Origin: Alisma plantago-aquatica
Taxonomy: Eukaryota; Streptophyta; Magnoliopsida; Alismatales; Alismataceae
Direction: 5' to 3'
NCBI GenBank assembly: GCA_963693085.1
Contig: OY856412.1
Span: 1,126,309,744 to 1,126,373,743 of the forward strand
Length of the DNA stretch: 64,000 nt
The translations under genes were made by a program, and so were the position numbers. A model generated the notes under the pieces. The model made no database searches, was not told the DNA's origin, and saw only the letters and a list, made by a program, of their open reading frames with translations. Below, piece by piece: positions 62,718-64,000 of the stretch; within the stretch, counting starts at the first letter, position 1; each line of letters begins with the position of its first letter.

Positions 62718-64000
62718 CCTTTGTAGCTTACAAACTCTATTTGCAACCTTTGATTTTATAAAACCCTTAGGTTATTTCATGTACACATCCTCTAGAAGAT
62801 TCTCATTAATGAATGCGGTTTTAACATCCATTTGCCAAATTTCATAGTCATGATAAGTTGCAATGGCAAGCATGATCCTGACGGACATAACCATGGCCAT
62901 TGTAGAAAAGGTTTCGTCATATTAAACTTAAAATTTGTCTGAAACCATTTGCTACCAATCTTCCCTTATAGGTTTGTACTTTACTATCCATGTCGGTCTT
63001 CTTCTTGAAGTCCTACTTGCACCCTATGGGTTTTATCCCTTCGAATGGATCCACTAAAGTCCACACTTTGTTAGTATACATAGATTCCATCTCTGATCGC
63101 ATGACCTCAAACCATTTCTCAGACTCTGGTCCCTTAGTAGCTTCTACATAGGTTGTTGGCTCATCATTTATGACCAATTCACCACCTTGTTGAGTCATAA
63201 GATACCCAAATCACTCAGGCTCAAGGCGTGTCCTATTAGATCTACGAGTTACCTATGTCACTTGAGGAATTTGAGATTCCACAACACCTTGTGATTCTCT
63301 TTGTTCCTCTTGTTCATCTAATGGTTCAATGATTTTTTGTTGGTCTCAAACCTCCACGAGTACAACTTTTCTCCCACTAATTCCTTTGGAAATGAAATCC
63401 ATCTCAAGGAATACTCCATCTCTGGAAACAAACACTTTGTTGTTAGATAGGGAATAAAAGTAATATCCTTTTGTCTCTTTAGGATATCCAACAAAGGAAC
63501 ATCTATCAGACTTAGGTCCAAGCTTTTCAAAAAACATTTTTCTAACATAAGCCTCACATCCCCAAATCCTCATAAAAGACATATTGGGACGTTTCCCAAT
63601 CCATATCTCATATGGTGTCTTTTGAACCGATTTAGATGGTACTTGATTTAGTGTAAATGTGGTGGTTTCAAAAGCATAACCCTATAAGTTAGTAGGAAGC
63701 TTGGTTGAACTCATCATTAATCAAACCATATTCAACAATGTGCTATTCCTTCTTTTTGACACATCATTATGCTGAGGTGTACCTAGTGTCTTCCACTGGG
63801 ATATGATCCCATGGGCTTTAAAAATGTCCTCAAACTCTTGGTTTATATATTATCTACCTCGATTAGAAAAAAGTTCCTTAATACCTTTCCCAAGTTGATT
63901 ATGTACTTCATTCATAAACTCCTTGAACCTGTCAAGAGTTTTTGACTTATGTTTCATTAAATAAACATAGCCATATGATGCGATGATTTTGAGTCGCATT
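62718..64000 (-). pseudogene. Copia integrase to RT start (broken, runs off window)
   Basis: The minus strand reads from the right edge: KTLDRFKEFMNEVHNQLG, KELFSNRGR-stop-YINQEFEDIF and GTPQHNDVSKRRNSTLL from the integrase core, then TPYEIWIGKRPN, RIWGCEAYVRK, KLGPKSDRCSFVGYP and GYYFYSLSNNKVF, the linker after integrase. RT begins with WFEVMRSEMESMYTNKVW near 63100 and continues QMDVKTAFINENLLEDVYM to KLQRS at the insertion. Two integrase active-site residues are lost: Asn replaces Asp (codon 63862-63864, usually SDRGGEY) and Lys replaces Glu (63754-63756, usually VSERRN). Stops include TAA at 63850 and a TAG at 63010. Confidence 0.9.

Overview
The window looks like intergenic DNA from a large-genome flowering plant. 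Nearly all recognisable sequence is retrotransposon, and the lineages are plant ones: two Ty3 chromoviruses (Tekay/Del-type and Reina-type), a Ty1/copia element, LINEs with a plant-type RNase H tail, and two non-autonomous LTR elements. The background is AT-rich. No intact host gene, tRNA, rRNA or CRISPR array was recognised. I cannot name the species.

Layout. 1-3300: AT-rich, gene-free. 3301-8146: a degraded plus-strand LINE. 8147-14136: gene-free, with small tandem repeats and a microsatellite. 14137-35876: a minus-strand LTR element with ~3.4-kb LTRs whose interior encodes only a broken gag. Its right-hand LTR carries two later insertions: a 12-kb element with 5-kb LTRs and no coding capacity (20532-32518, target duplication GCACC), and a 5'-truncated LINE (33373-35064, 16-bp target duplication). 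35877-37235: unassigned, rich in a short repeated word. 37236-51751: a Tekay-type chromovirus complex on the minus strand, ordered LTR, gag-pol, LTR, then a second primer site and truncated gag. 51752-64000: a minus-strand copia element running off the right edge. It is split by an LTR-like insertion (54399-62712), which is itself split by a young Reina-type chromovirus (56317-61465).

Every element recognised is defective. All eight in-frame stops in the two chromovirus polyproteins are TGA or TAG, never TAA, as expected from decay of methylated CG and CHG cytosines. The nesting gives relative ages: the copia element is older than the 54399 insertion, which is older than Reina; the gag-only element is older than both insertions in its LTR.

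The most unusual signals are short self-complementary words repeated through several LTRs, especially ACGGTCT-TG-AGACCGT in the Tekay LTR, where a 26-bp hairpin minisatellite has nine copies in one LTR and five in the other. A shared-LTR tandem structure and a 188-codon open frame that is continuous across the Reina insertion site also stand out.
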